A stretch of 13,019 bases of DNA from CAYVQZ01 sp964453435 (lineage in GTDB: Bacteria > Abyssobacteria > SURF-5), in assembly GCA_964453435.1 (NCBI GenBank), contig CAYVQZ010000088.1:1-13019 (forward strand), read 5' to 3'. Positions 1 through 7,736 of this stretch are shown here, one piece after another. The notes under the pieces were generated by a model, which saw nothing but the letters and a program-made list of their open reading frames with translations, was not told the DNA's origin and did no database searches. The translations under genes were made by a program, and so were the position numbers. The first letter of the stretch is position 1. Every line of letters begins with the position of its first letter.

Positions 1-89
1 TGAGACTGTCCCGCGATTGCCCGGCGAAGGGGACTGTCCCCGAGGCAAACAACTTGCGTCATGAATCATGGGACACACTCTTGTGGGGC
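1..89. repeat. Dispersed GGGACTGTCCC-type repeat, copy 1
   Basis: This stretch aligns in direct orientation with 4441-4581. The first 40 bases match at 34 positions. After a 54-base segment found only in the other copy, similarity resumes through the motifs around CGAGGCAAACAAC and GGGACACACTC. It contains a perfect 6-bp inverted repeat with a one-base centre, GGGGACTGTCCCC, at 29-41. No protein is evident. The two copies lie on either side of the formate dehydrogenase gene. The element resembles small non-coding dispersed repeats of bacterial chromosomes (REP- or MITE-like), but that class is inferred and the left end may lie outside the window. Confidence 0.6.
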
Positions 90-176
90 ATTCCTCAAAG
101 CCGTTTTTTTAGGTCCCTTTTGCCATTCCAACCGTGGGACATCATTTTCCCGGTTGCGTGACACCGGCAAAGAACG

Positions 177-210
177 AGAGGGGGCGAACATACCGTTCGC
201 CCCCTCTTTT
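177..210 (-). terminator. Hairpin terminator after fdhA, possibly bidirectional
   Basis: A 13-bp perfect stem (177-189 pairing with 195-207) closes a 5-base loop. It lies about 18 bases beyond the fdhA stop codon. Read on the minus strand the stem is followed by a modest U-rich stretch (CGTTCTTT). Read on the plus strand it is followed by TTTTATAATT. It could therefore stop transcription in both directions, though it looks stronger for plus-strand transcripts. Confidence 0.75.
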
Positions 211-224
211 ATAATTATCCGAGG

Positions 225-3200
225 TTATGATGTTGCCGTGTCGGCCGGTTCGAGCTTCATGACACGCACGGCGCAGACCTTGTATTCCGGTATCTTGGCC
301 ACAGGGTCGAGCGCCGGGTTGGTGAGCGCGTTGGTCGGACTCTCCGAGAAATGGAACGTCATCGAGATCTCGCCCGGCGCCGAGTCGGCCGTCACCCTGG
401 CGTGCGCGGTCACCTCACCGCGCCGCGACGTGACACGCACCATGTCGCCGTCGGCGATGCCGAGCGCTTCGGCGTCTTTCGGGTTCATCTCGACGAGTTC
501 TTCCTTCCTCATCACGTTCAGTCCGGGAACGCGCCGAGTCATCGTGCCTGTATGGTAGTGGTAGAGACTGCGCTCGGTTGTGAGCACCAGCGGATACTCG
601 TCGTCCGGTGTTTCGGCGGGCGGCCTGTATTCGAGCGGCGTGAACTTGCCCTTGCCGCGGCTGAACTTGCCGGCATGGAGAAACACCGTCCCGGGATGGT
701 CTTTCGTCGGACACGGCCACTGCAGGCCTGTCTCGTCTAGTCGGTCATACGTGATTCCGGCATACTGCGGCGTGAGGCCCGCCGATTCTTCGAATATCTC
801 CTTTGGCGAGTCGTATGAAAAACCTTTTGCTCCCATGCGGGCGGCAATCTGGCTGATAATCCACCAGTCGGGCTTAGCGTCGCCGATGGGCCGTATCGCC
901 TGTCTGACTCTCTGGACGCGCCGCTCCGTGTTCGTGAATGTGCCGTCTTTCTCGGCGAACGAAACGGCGGGCAGAACCACGTCGGCGAGCTGGGCCGTCT
1001 CATTCAGGAAAATGTCCTGCACCACGAGGAAATCGAGCGATTCGAGCGCCTCGCGAACGTGGTTGAGATCGGGGTCGGACAACATGGGGTTTTCGCCCAT
1101 TACATACATGGCGCGGACCTTGCCGTCGACTGCGGCGTTCATCATCTCGACGACGGTGAGACCGGGCTTTTCGGAAAGCTCGCAGTTCCATGCTTTCGCG
1201 AATTTATCGCGGATGACGGGGTCGCCGACCTGCTGGTAGCCGGGAAGAACCGGCGGAAGCGCGCCCATGTCGCACGCGCCCTGCACGTTGTTCTGTCCGC
1301 GCAGCGGGTTGACGCCGGAAGATTCTTTCCCGATGTTGCCGGTCAGCATCGCAATGTTCGCGATTGCGAGCACATTGTCAGTCCCGTGCGTGTGCTGGGT
1401 GATGCCCATCGCATAGAGTATAGTGCCGGGACTGTTGCCGGCGTAGACCCGCGCGGCTTCGGCGATTTTCTCTTGCGGCGCCCCGGTGATTTGCTCGACC
1501 TTGTCAAGGTCATACGAGAGCACCGATTCTTTGAACGCTTCGAAGTTTTCGCAGCGGTCTTTGACGAATTTCTCGTCGAACAGGCCTTCGTCGAGCATCA
1601 CTCGCATCATGCCCATGAGCAGAGGCACATCGGTCCCCGGGCGCTGTCGCAGCCATATGTGGGCGAAGCGCGCGAGGTCGATCTTTCTCGGATTCGCGAC
1701 GATGAGTTTGGCGCCGTTCCTCACCGCCTTCTTCACGCGAAGCCCGATGACGGGATGACTCGCCGTCGTGTTCGAGCCAATCGAGAAGATGCAGGCGGCG
1801 GACTCGATTTCGTTGATGGAATTGGTCATGGCGCCGCTTCCGAATGCTGTGACCAGACCGGCCACGGTGGGGCTGTGTCAGAGACGGGCACAATGGTCGA
1901 TATTATTTGTGCCCATCACCCCCCTTGCAAATTTTTGGAAGAGATAGTTCTCTTCATTCGTGCATCGAGCCGATGAGAGCGCGGCGAACCGGTCGCCCTT
2001 GTACTGACCGAGTTTCTTGGCGACCAGCGCGAGCGCCTCGTCCCACGAAACCTCGATGAACGCTCCGTTCTTCCTGACAAGCGGCGCTCGCAGGCGCTCG
2101 GGATGATGAATGAACTCGTGTCCGAATTGGCCCTTGACACAGAGGTTGCCTTTGTTGGAGGGATTATCGACGTCGCCCCGCGCGCTGACGACCGTGTCGC
2201 CGCGCACACCCAGATAGATGCCGCAGCCGACGCCGCAATACGGGCAAACGGTCTTGATTTCGTGCGACGGGTTCAAATATTTCTTCGGTTCGAGCGCGCC
2301 CACCGGACAACTGGCGACGCACAGGCCGCACGAGACGCAGGTGGTTTCGAGAAGCGGCCCGGTTCCCCCCGTTGACGTGATGCGGTAATCGAGGCTGAGC
2401 GCCCCGATACCCTGCACGTCCTGGCATATGCGCACGCAGCGCCCGCATGCGATACACTTGTTGGGGTCGCGTTCGATGAACGGGTGGTCCAGGTCGCGAG
2501 GATAGAGCGGGACTTCCTGCGACGACTTCATCGATTCAATGTTGTACTCGGTCGCCAGGTCGCGAAGGTCGCAATGGTGTTGCGCCTTGCAGCCGCATTC
2601 GAGACAGCGCGCGGCCTCGGCACGAGCCACCTCCTCGCTGTATCCGAGTTCGACCTGCCGGAAATCCGCGATCCGTTCTTCCGGCGGAAGCGCAGGCATT
2701 TTCTGACGCGGTTGTTTTTCCGTTGCGGCGAGTTCCCTGCCGAAGTCGTGTTCCTTGACCTCGTAGAGTTCGCCCCGGCTGATCTCGAACGGGATTTCGG
2801 TCAGCGCGAGCGGTTCGCCTTTCAGGTAGCGCATGACGGCCATAGCCGCCCTGCGCCCGGCGGCAATCGCCTCAACGGCGGTGGCGGCGCCGGTCACGCA
2901 GTCGCCGCCGGCGAACACGCCCTTCATATCGGTCACGAGCGTGTCGGTGTCGGCAACGATGTTTCCCCATTTTTTCGCAATCTCGGCGAGGTCCTCGATG
3001 GGCGCGAGTTCCGGTCTCTGGCCGATCGCCGCAATAACCGAGTCGACCTCGATGATGAATTCGGAACCCTTGACCGGTTGCGGCCTGCGGCGTCCGCTCT
3101 CGTCCGGCTCGCCGAGTTCCATCTTGGTGCATTCGATTGCCTTGACCTTTCCGTTATCGCCGAGAATTCTGACGGGAGCGGCCAGAAAGTGGAGCTTGAC

Positions 3201-4319
3201 GCCCTCTTCTTCGGCTTCTTCGACTTCCCAGTCGGTCGCGGGCATCTCGTTGCGCGAGCGCCGGTACACGATGGTGACCTCGTCGGCTCCAAGCCGGAGC
3301 GAGGTGCGCGCGGCGTCGATGGCGGTGTTGCCGCCGCCGATGACCGCGACGCGTTTTCCGATGTCGACGGGCTCACCCATAACGACCGCTCTCAGGAAGT
3401 TGGTACCCGGATAGACGCCTTCGAAGTCTTCTCCTTCGACGCGCATGGTGGAACTCTTGTGAGCGCCGATGGCGAGGAAAACCGCGTCGTAACCGTCTTT
3501 GAGGAGGCCGTCGATTGTGAAATCTCTTCCCATCGCCTGGCCGGTCCTGATTTCCGCCCCCATGTTCACGATGGAATTAATCTCGTCATCGAGAACTTCC
3601 TGCGGCAAGCGATAATCCGGTATCCCGTAACGCAGCATGCCTCCCGGCTTCGGCAGCGCCTCGAACAGAGTCACCGCGTGCCCTTCCCTGCAGAGATAAT
3701 ACGCTGCGGACAAGCCGGCGGGCCCCGAGCCGACTATGGCCACCTTCTTGCCCGTGCTCGGCTTGACTTCCGGAACGAGCCGTTCCGCAGCAGACCTCTC
3801 CTGGTCCGCCGCGAACCGCTTCAATGCGCAAATGGGAATCGGGTCGTCGACGAGACCTCTGCGGCAGGCCGTCTCGCAAGGGTGGGGGCACACGCGCCCG
3901 ATGATTGCGGGCAGCGGAAGCCGTTCCTTGATCAATTCTACCGCCTCTTTATAGGCTCCTCTTGCGATAAGCGCCAGATAGCCCTGGATGTCGATTCCCG
4001 CCGGACAAGCCTTCTGGCAGGGGGCGAGGCAGTCGCCGTAATGCTCGGCAAGGAGCATCTCCAGGCTGCGCTTGCGGGCGGCGATGACCTCCTCGTTTCT
4101 GGTCTCGATGTCCATCCCGTCCGCGACCCGCGTGTTGCACGCGGTTACGAGCCCGTGCCCCTTCAAGTCCACGACGCACAACTGGCAGGACCCGATTGGC
4201 TCGAGCTGTTCGTCGTGACAGAGTGTGGGGATACGGATGCCGTTTTCCCTGCACACCTCCAGAATGGTCAACTCGCTGTTCGCAAGCAGCTCCCGTCCGT
4301 TAATACGTACTTTCGCCAT
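225..4319 (-). CDS. fdhA: Selenocysteine formate dehydrogenase fused to ferredoxin and GltD-like FAD/NAD(P)H module
   Basis: One 1364-residue protein read through an in-frame UGA (1878-1880) as selenocysteine 814. Domains in order: an N-terminal [2Fe-2S] domain (Cys 34, 45, 48, 61); a GltD/DPYD-type cysteine-rich domain (about 95-175); an FAD site GSGPAG (197-202) and an NAD(P) site GGGNTA (328-333); a CLECGC cluster near 572-583; two ferredoxin-type CxxCxxC(x3)C motifs (622-632 and 661-671); the FDH [4Fe-4S] motif CPYCGVGC (692-699, with Cys 727); then CARLUHSPTVAGL at Sec814. After this come the active-site NPLRGQ Arg (about 1007) and the molybdopterin dinucleotide-binding C-terminus (about 1241-1358). 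FDHs of this family oxidise formate to CO2 at a Mo/W-bis-MGD centre. The flavin module suggests NAD(P)H as partner, in the cytoplasm (no Tat signal). The start is the ATG before AKVRINGREL, with GGGAG 12 bases upstream; a TTG at 4373 would add 18 residues. Confidence 0.93.
1849..1880 (-). promoter_or_regulatory. fdhA UGA(Sec) codon and SECIS-like hairpin
   Basis: The UGA is at 1880-1878. Twelve bases later the mRNA forms GUGGCC (1865-1860), loop GGUCU (1859-1855) and GGUCAC (1854-1849): a 6-bp stem with one G-U pair. As I recall the Escherichia coli fdhF SECIS, it also shows GGUCU in its apical loop, starting the same 18 bases after the UGA. Bacterial SECIS elements are bound by SelB to recode UGA. 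Part of the likeness to fdhF could come simply from the conserved VAGL protein sequence. Confidence 0.85.
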
Positions 4320-4440
4320 TGTCACTTTGTTCTCCCTGATAAATTCCGACACAAATCTCCCCTTCGACAACAAATAACGAGGACTCTTTCTTTGCGGTAT
4401 ACCACGTTTCAGAATGCGAGAGGCTGGTTCAAATCACATT

Positions 4441-4581
4441 GGAGTCTGTCTCACGATTACCCAGCGAAGGGGACTGTCCCAGATTTACGGGCACGAAGTC
4501 CCGCGCATTCGCGGGATAGAATCGCGACTGTCCCCGAAGCGAACAACCTTCAGAATCAATCGTGGGACACGCTCATTGGGG
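4441..4581. repeat. Dispersed GGGACTGTCCC-type repeat, copy 2 (longer form)
   Basis: Same orientation as copy 1 at 1-89. It carries an extra 54 bases (4481-4534) placed between two GACTGTCCC direct repeats (4472-4480 and 4526-4534). The extra segment contains a 6-bp hairpin, CCCGCG-CATT-CGCGGG (4500-4515). Copy 1 is what would result if recombination between the two GACTGTCCC repeats removed this segment, or copy 2 gained it by duplication or insertion. No coding content is seen. Confidence 0.6.
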
Positions 4582-4746
4582 TGTTTCGGCCCGACATTTG
4601 CCCGTTCCGGTTGTCCTGCGCACTCGTCGCATTTTCTTTGAACAAGGTCATTATACAACAGCAAAAGGCCGTTGCGCAAGGAAAAAGCAGGAAAAAGCGG
4701 GCACTCCGGCGACCGTTCATTCCGGACGCGGAGAGTGTCCCCGCAG

Positions 4747-4776
4747 TTGACGGGAAGAAAGAAGATGTGCTATAGA
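4747..4776 (+). promoter_or_regulatory. Probable sigma-70 promoter for the metallophosphoesterase gene
   Basis: TTGACG (4747-4752), an 18-base spacer and TATAGA (4771-4776) match the housekeeping consensus at 5/6 and 5/6 positions. Transcription would start near 4783, leaving a leader of about 45 bases that contains the AAGGTG ribosome-binding site at 4815-4820. Confidence 0.55.
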
Positions 4777-4828
4777 ACGTTGGTTTCCTGCAATAAGAGG
4801 AAAAGCACGGGACGAAGGTGACAAAGAA

Positions 4829-5698
4829 GTGGCAATAATCGTAACAATCGCCGTTTTGCTCTCATTGGCAGTGACCGCCTACGCTCTTTATATCGAGCCG
4901 ACACGGTTCCGGACAACGCGTGCCAGAGTGGAAATCAAAAGAAAACTTCCGCAGCCGCTCGAAATCCTCCACATTTCCGACCTGCATCTGATGGCGCATG
5001 AGCGAACCAAGATTGAGTTTCTGCGCGGCCTGCACGCTCGTCCGGTCGACCTCGTCCTTGTTACCGGCGACATCATCGAGGATGACTCGGGTATCGAGTG
5101 CTGTGTCGAGATACTGGGCGGATTCCGTGCGCGCTACGGAGTTTTCGTGGTTTTCGGAGCGCACGACCATTGGGACACGCGGCTCTGGAACGTAGTCAGG
5201 GACCTCTCGCTGGGGGGGTACAGGAAAGGCGCGGCCAATGATTTCGAGCGGTTCCGGAACAAGCTGGAACTCGCAGGCGTCGTGTGCCTTGAAAATGAAT
5301 CCTGCCGCCTGGGTCTCGGGGACAAGACCGATTTGTGGTTTGTCGGCGTGGGCGACATATTTGCGGGGCTGGACGATTTCGGAAAAGCTCTCGAGGGCGT
5401 GCCGGGCGACGCTTTCAGAATTCTGCTGACACACAGCATCGAGAGTCCCGAGGAGCTGGCCGCTCGCCGTTTCGATGCGGTCTTCGCCGGTCATTCCCAC
5501 GGCGGCCAGGTGCGTTTGCCGTTCCTCGGCGCTGTCATCACGCGTTCGAGTTTGAAGAGGGAGTTCGCGTCGGGAGTGTTCGAGATGGAGGGCACGCCGT
5601 TCCACATAAATAACGGAATCGGCACGGGAAAATGGACCCGGTTCCGATTTCTGTGCCCGCCCGAGGCGACCTGTGTCGAGTTGGTCGGCAATGGTTGA
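4829..5698 (+). CDS. Membrane-anchored metallophosphoesterase (YkuE/YaeI-like)
   Basis: A 289-residue calcineurin-like phosphoesterase. The N-terminus (about residues 2-21) is a hydrophobic helix likely to anchor it in the membrane with the catalytic domain outside. Metal-site motifs appear in the usual order: ISDLHL (D-x-H), TGDIIEDD, GAHDHWD in the place of the usual GNHD, THSIES, and GHSHGGQVRLP. Relatives hydrolyse phosphoester or pyrophosphate bonds, some on lipid substrates; the substrate here cannot be read from sequence. The start is GTG, chosen because AAGGTG lies 8 bases upstream and it gives an intact anchor. The odd point is Ala replacing the metal-binding Asn of GNHD. The gene is transcribed divergently from fdhA and converges on the DUF456 gene with a 20-base gap. 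Confidence 0.85.
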   Translation: MAIIVTIAVLLSLAVTAYALYIEPTRFRTTRARVEIKRKLPQPLEILHISDLHLMAHERTKIEFLRGLHARPVDLVLVTGDIIEDDSGIECCVEILGGFRARYGVFVVFGAHDHWDTRLWNVVRDLSLGGYRKGAANDFERFRNKLELAGVVCLENESCRLGLGDKTDLWFVGVGDIFAGLDDFGKALEGVPGDAFRILLTHSIESPEELAARRFDAVFAGHSHGGQVRLPFLGAVITRSSLKREFASGVFEMEGTPFHINNGIGTGKWTRFRFLCPPEATCVELVGNG

Positions 5699-5718
5699 GA
5701 TGTCTGAGCGGGAGGAGG

Positions 5719-6237
5719 TCAGGCAAAGAACTGGTAAACGATGAGAGCGACCATCATCACGCCGATTAGTTCCTTTATAATCGTGGCCGCCGTTTTTCCC
5801 AGAAAGGCCCCCAGTCCGGCTTGCATCGCTTTTTGGGTGTCGTTCAGCCGGACGTATTCATAAAGGAAGGCGCCGCCGAACGCGCCGGCGAACGCGCCGA
5901 CTATTGTCCCCAGGATGGGCGCAATGCCGGAGCCGATTACCGCCCCAACGATTGAGCCGACGATCGCGGCCACCGAACCTCCCGCAGACGCCCCGTATCT
6001 TTTCGCTCCCACGGCCGAGGCCAGCGCCTCGATAACCTCACCCACAAGCGCGGCGACCGCGAGTATTCCCACGAAGCCGAGGCCGAATTTCACCCACTGG
6101 GTCGCAAAGCCATAGACGAGCGCGCATCCCAGGATGAGCCAGTTACCGGGCAGCCCGAGCGGCGTAAGGATGAGCCCGACCAGCATCGCCAGGCAGACAG
6201 CAATGTAACCCAGCACCGAAAGAGTCGTTTGCAGCAT
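5719..6237 (-). CDS. DUF456 family membrane protein
   Basis: A 172-residue, very hydrophobic, Gly/Ala-rich protein. Predicted helices lie near residues 5-27, 32-48, 51-72, a glycine-rich stretch about 80-128 with repeated GxxxG/AxxxG spacing (SIVGAVIGSG, GTIVGAFAGAFGGAF), and 150-171. The LGLPGNW motif near residue 28 and the overall pattern are those of DUF456, a family of small inner-membrane proteins of unknown function; glycine-zipper packing or oligomerisation is an inference. The start is ATG with AAGGTGA six bases upstream. It converges on the phosphoesterase gene, and its 5' end faces the thiolase promoter across about 245 bases. Confidence 0.8.
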   Translation of the reverse strand: MLQTTLSVLGYIAVCLAMLVGLILTPLGLPGNWLILGCALVYGFATQWVKFGLGFVGILAVAALVGEVIEALASAVGAKRYGASAGGSVAAIVGSIVGAVIGSGIAPILGTIVGAFAGAFGGAFLYEYVRLNDTQKAMQAGLGAFLGKTAATIIKELIGVMMVALIVYQFFA

Positions 6238-6311
6238 GAGGGGTCACCTTGAAATTTGAGCGCCCTGCGCCTTTCATCTTCGAAATCACGGAACGGCCGC
6301 TTGACCGGGCT

Positions 6312-6341
6312 ATTTAAGCATATAAGCGCCGGTTCCGACAA
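6312..6341 (-). promoter_or_regulatory. Possible promoter for the DUF456 gene
   Basis: On the minus strand TTGTCG (6341-6336), an 18-base spacer and TTAAAT (6317-6312) give a fair but not strong sigma-70 match, about 75 bases before the start codon. This is the best candidate I found in the interval; it is weak evidence. Confidence 0.3.
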
Positions 6342-6371
6342 GAAGAAATTTGGCTGATTTCAAATATCAAA

Positions 6372-6400
6372 TTGACACAATGCGTCGATTTTGTTAGAAT
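6372..6400 (+). promoter_or_regulatory. Near-consensus sigma-70 promoter for the thiolase gene
   Basis: TTGACA (6372-6377) is a perfect -35 box. It is followed by a 17-base spacer and TAGAAT (6395-6400), a 5/6 match to the -10 box. The predicted start near 6407 gives a leader of about 75 bases ending in the AGGAGA ribosome-binding site at 6469-6474. Confidence 0.8.
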
Positions 6401-6481
6401 ACAGCCCGTTCGGCGCCCTGCCGACTCGCACCCCGCCTAACTCGAAAACGCGATTACACTTGAGACACAGGAGAACCAGCC

Positions 6482-7660
6482 ATGAGGGATGTCGTTATTG
6501 TCAGCGCCGCGCGCACGCCGGTGGGAAACTTCCAGGGTTCGCTCTCCGAGGTTCCCGCGACACGCCTGGGGAGCATAGTTATAGAGGAAGCGATAAAGAG
6601 AGCGGCGCTGTCGCCCGAAGAGGTCGACCAGTGCATCATGGGCTGCGTGCTTCCTGCCGGCCTGGGTCAGGCCCCGGCGAGACAAGCCGCTTTGGGAGCG
6701 GGACTTCCGAAGTCCGTCGACTGCATGACGATAAACAAAGTGTGCGGCTCGGGCTTGAAATCGGTGATGCTCGCATTCGATGCGATACGGTTGGGGGAAG
6801 CCGAGGTAATAGTGGCCGGCGGCATGGAGAGCATGACGCGAGCTCCCTATGCTCTCGACAAAGCCCGCAGCGGTTACAGGATGGGCGACGGCAAGATATA
6901 CGACCTGATGGTCAAGGACGGCCTGTGGGATGTCTACAACGATTTTCACATGGGCTTCGCCGCCGAGATGTGCGCCGAGAAGTACAACTACACCCGCGAA
7001 AAACAGGACGAATTCGCTATCGAGAGTTACACCCGCGCGCAGAAAGCGCAGAAAGACGGATTGTTCAAGGAGGAAATAGTTCCTGTCAGCATACCGCAGA
7101 GAAAGGGAGACTCTGTCATAGTGAGCGATGACGAGGGGCCGGGCCGGGCCAAGCTCGACAAGATACCGAAACTGCCGCCTGCGTTCAAGAAGGATGGTGG
7201 CACGGTCACCGCCGCGAACGCCTCGTCTATCAACGACGGCGCGGCCGCGGTGGTTGTGATGTCGGCGGCCGCGGCGAAGAAGAAAGGTCTCGAACCTCTC
7301 GCAAAGATTATTGCGTACACATCAGCCAGCCGGGAGCCGGAATGGTTCACGATCGCTCCCGCCGAGGCCATGAAGAAACTTTTCGAGAAAACGGGGGCCA
7401 AGCCGGAGGAGATTGACCTGTTCGAGATCAACGAGGCGTTCGCGGTCGTCACGCTGGCGGCGAACGAGACCTTCAAACTCGACACCTCGAAAGTGAACGT
7501 GAACGGCGGCGCGGTGGCCCTGGGCCACCCGATCGGCGCCAGCGGCGCGCGTATTTTGGTGACGTTGCTGTACGCAATGAAGCACAGGAACGCGAAAAAA
7601 GGGTTGGCCACGCTGTGCATCGGCGGAGGCGAGGCGGTTGCGGTGATGGTGGAGCGGTGA
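6482..7660 (+). CDS. atoB: Acetyl-CoA acetyltransferase (thiolase)
   Basis: A 392-residue thiolase, full length for the family. It catalyses condensation of two acetyl-CoA to acetoacetyl-CoA or the reverse cleavage. The acyl-accepting Cys88 is in KVCGSGLKS, the catalytic His349 in GHPIGASGAR, and Cys379 in the C-terminal CIGGGEAVAV; the NEAF motif lies at 317-320. The GGMESMTRAPY and GYRMGDG segments are typical of the acetoacetyl-CoA (short-chain, type II) group rather than FadA-type long-chain enzymes. The ATG start has AGGAGA seven bases upstream. An acyl-CoA dehydrogenase follows after 76 bases with no clear terminator between, so both probably share the 6372-6400 promoter. The role is likely in fatty-acid/butyrate metabolism; direction cannot be told. 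Confidence 0.95.
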   Translation: MRDVVIVSAARTPVGNFQGSLSEVPATRLGSIVIEEAIKRAALSPEEVDQCIMGCVLPAGLGQAPARQAALGAGLPKSVDCMTINKVCGSGLKSVMLAFDAIRLGEAEVIVAGGMESMTRAPYALDKARSGYRMGDGKIYDLMVKDGLWDVYNDFHMGFAAEMCAEKYNYTREKQDEFAIESYTRAQKAQKDGLFKEEIVPVSIPQRKGDSVIVSDDEGPGRAKLDKIPKLPPAFKKDGGTVTAANASSINDGAAAVVVMSAAAAKKKGLEPLAKIIAYTSASREPEWFTIAPAEAMKKLFEKTGAKPEEIDLFEINEAFAVVTLAANETFKLDTSKVNVNGGAVALGHPIGASGARILVTLLYAMKHRNAKKGLATLCIGGGEAVAVMVER

Positions 7661-7736
7661 ATCTCCGCGATGATGGCTCGAAGAGCGGAAAACATGACCT
7701 GAAAATTCGTGAACAGGGCTATTGGAGGCATCCAAA

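Larger units (their letters stand above)
4320..4828. other. Intergenic region between divergent fdhA and metallophosphoesterase genes
   Basis: This gap of about 500 bases holds the fdhA leader (4320-4440), the longer copy of the dispersed repeat (4441-4581) and the promoter and leader of the phosphoesterase gene (4747-4828). On the minus strand I see no convincing sigma-70 or sigma-54 promoter for fdhA; a lone TATACC lies in 4396-4403. Between 4582 and 4746 I see no gene, only another GTCCC motif near 4736. Short ORFs here look like chance. Confidence 0.6.

Noticed and set aside
61..558. 165-codon plus-strand frame over the terminator and the fdhA end
   Set aside because: It overlaps the repeat, the hairpin terminator and the antisense of the FDH C-terminus; it is not protein-like.
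1865..1880. Break between two fdh ORFs read as a frameshift or pseudogene
   Set aside because: Both parts are in the same frame and separated by a single UGA at the known Sec position with a hairpin after it. Nothing else in the gene is damaged.
2484..4775. 763-codon open frame on the plus strand
   Set aside because: It lies antisense to fdhA, whose cofactor motifs are unmistakable. Its translation shows no family features and it extends through the non-coding repeat, so it is a codon-bias shadow.
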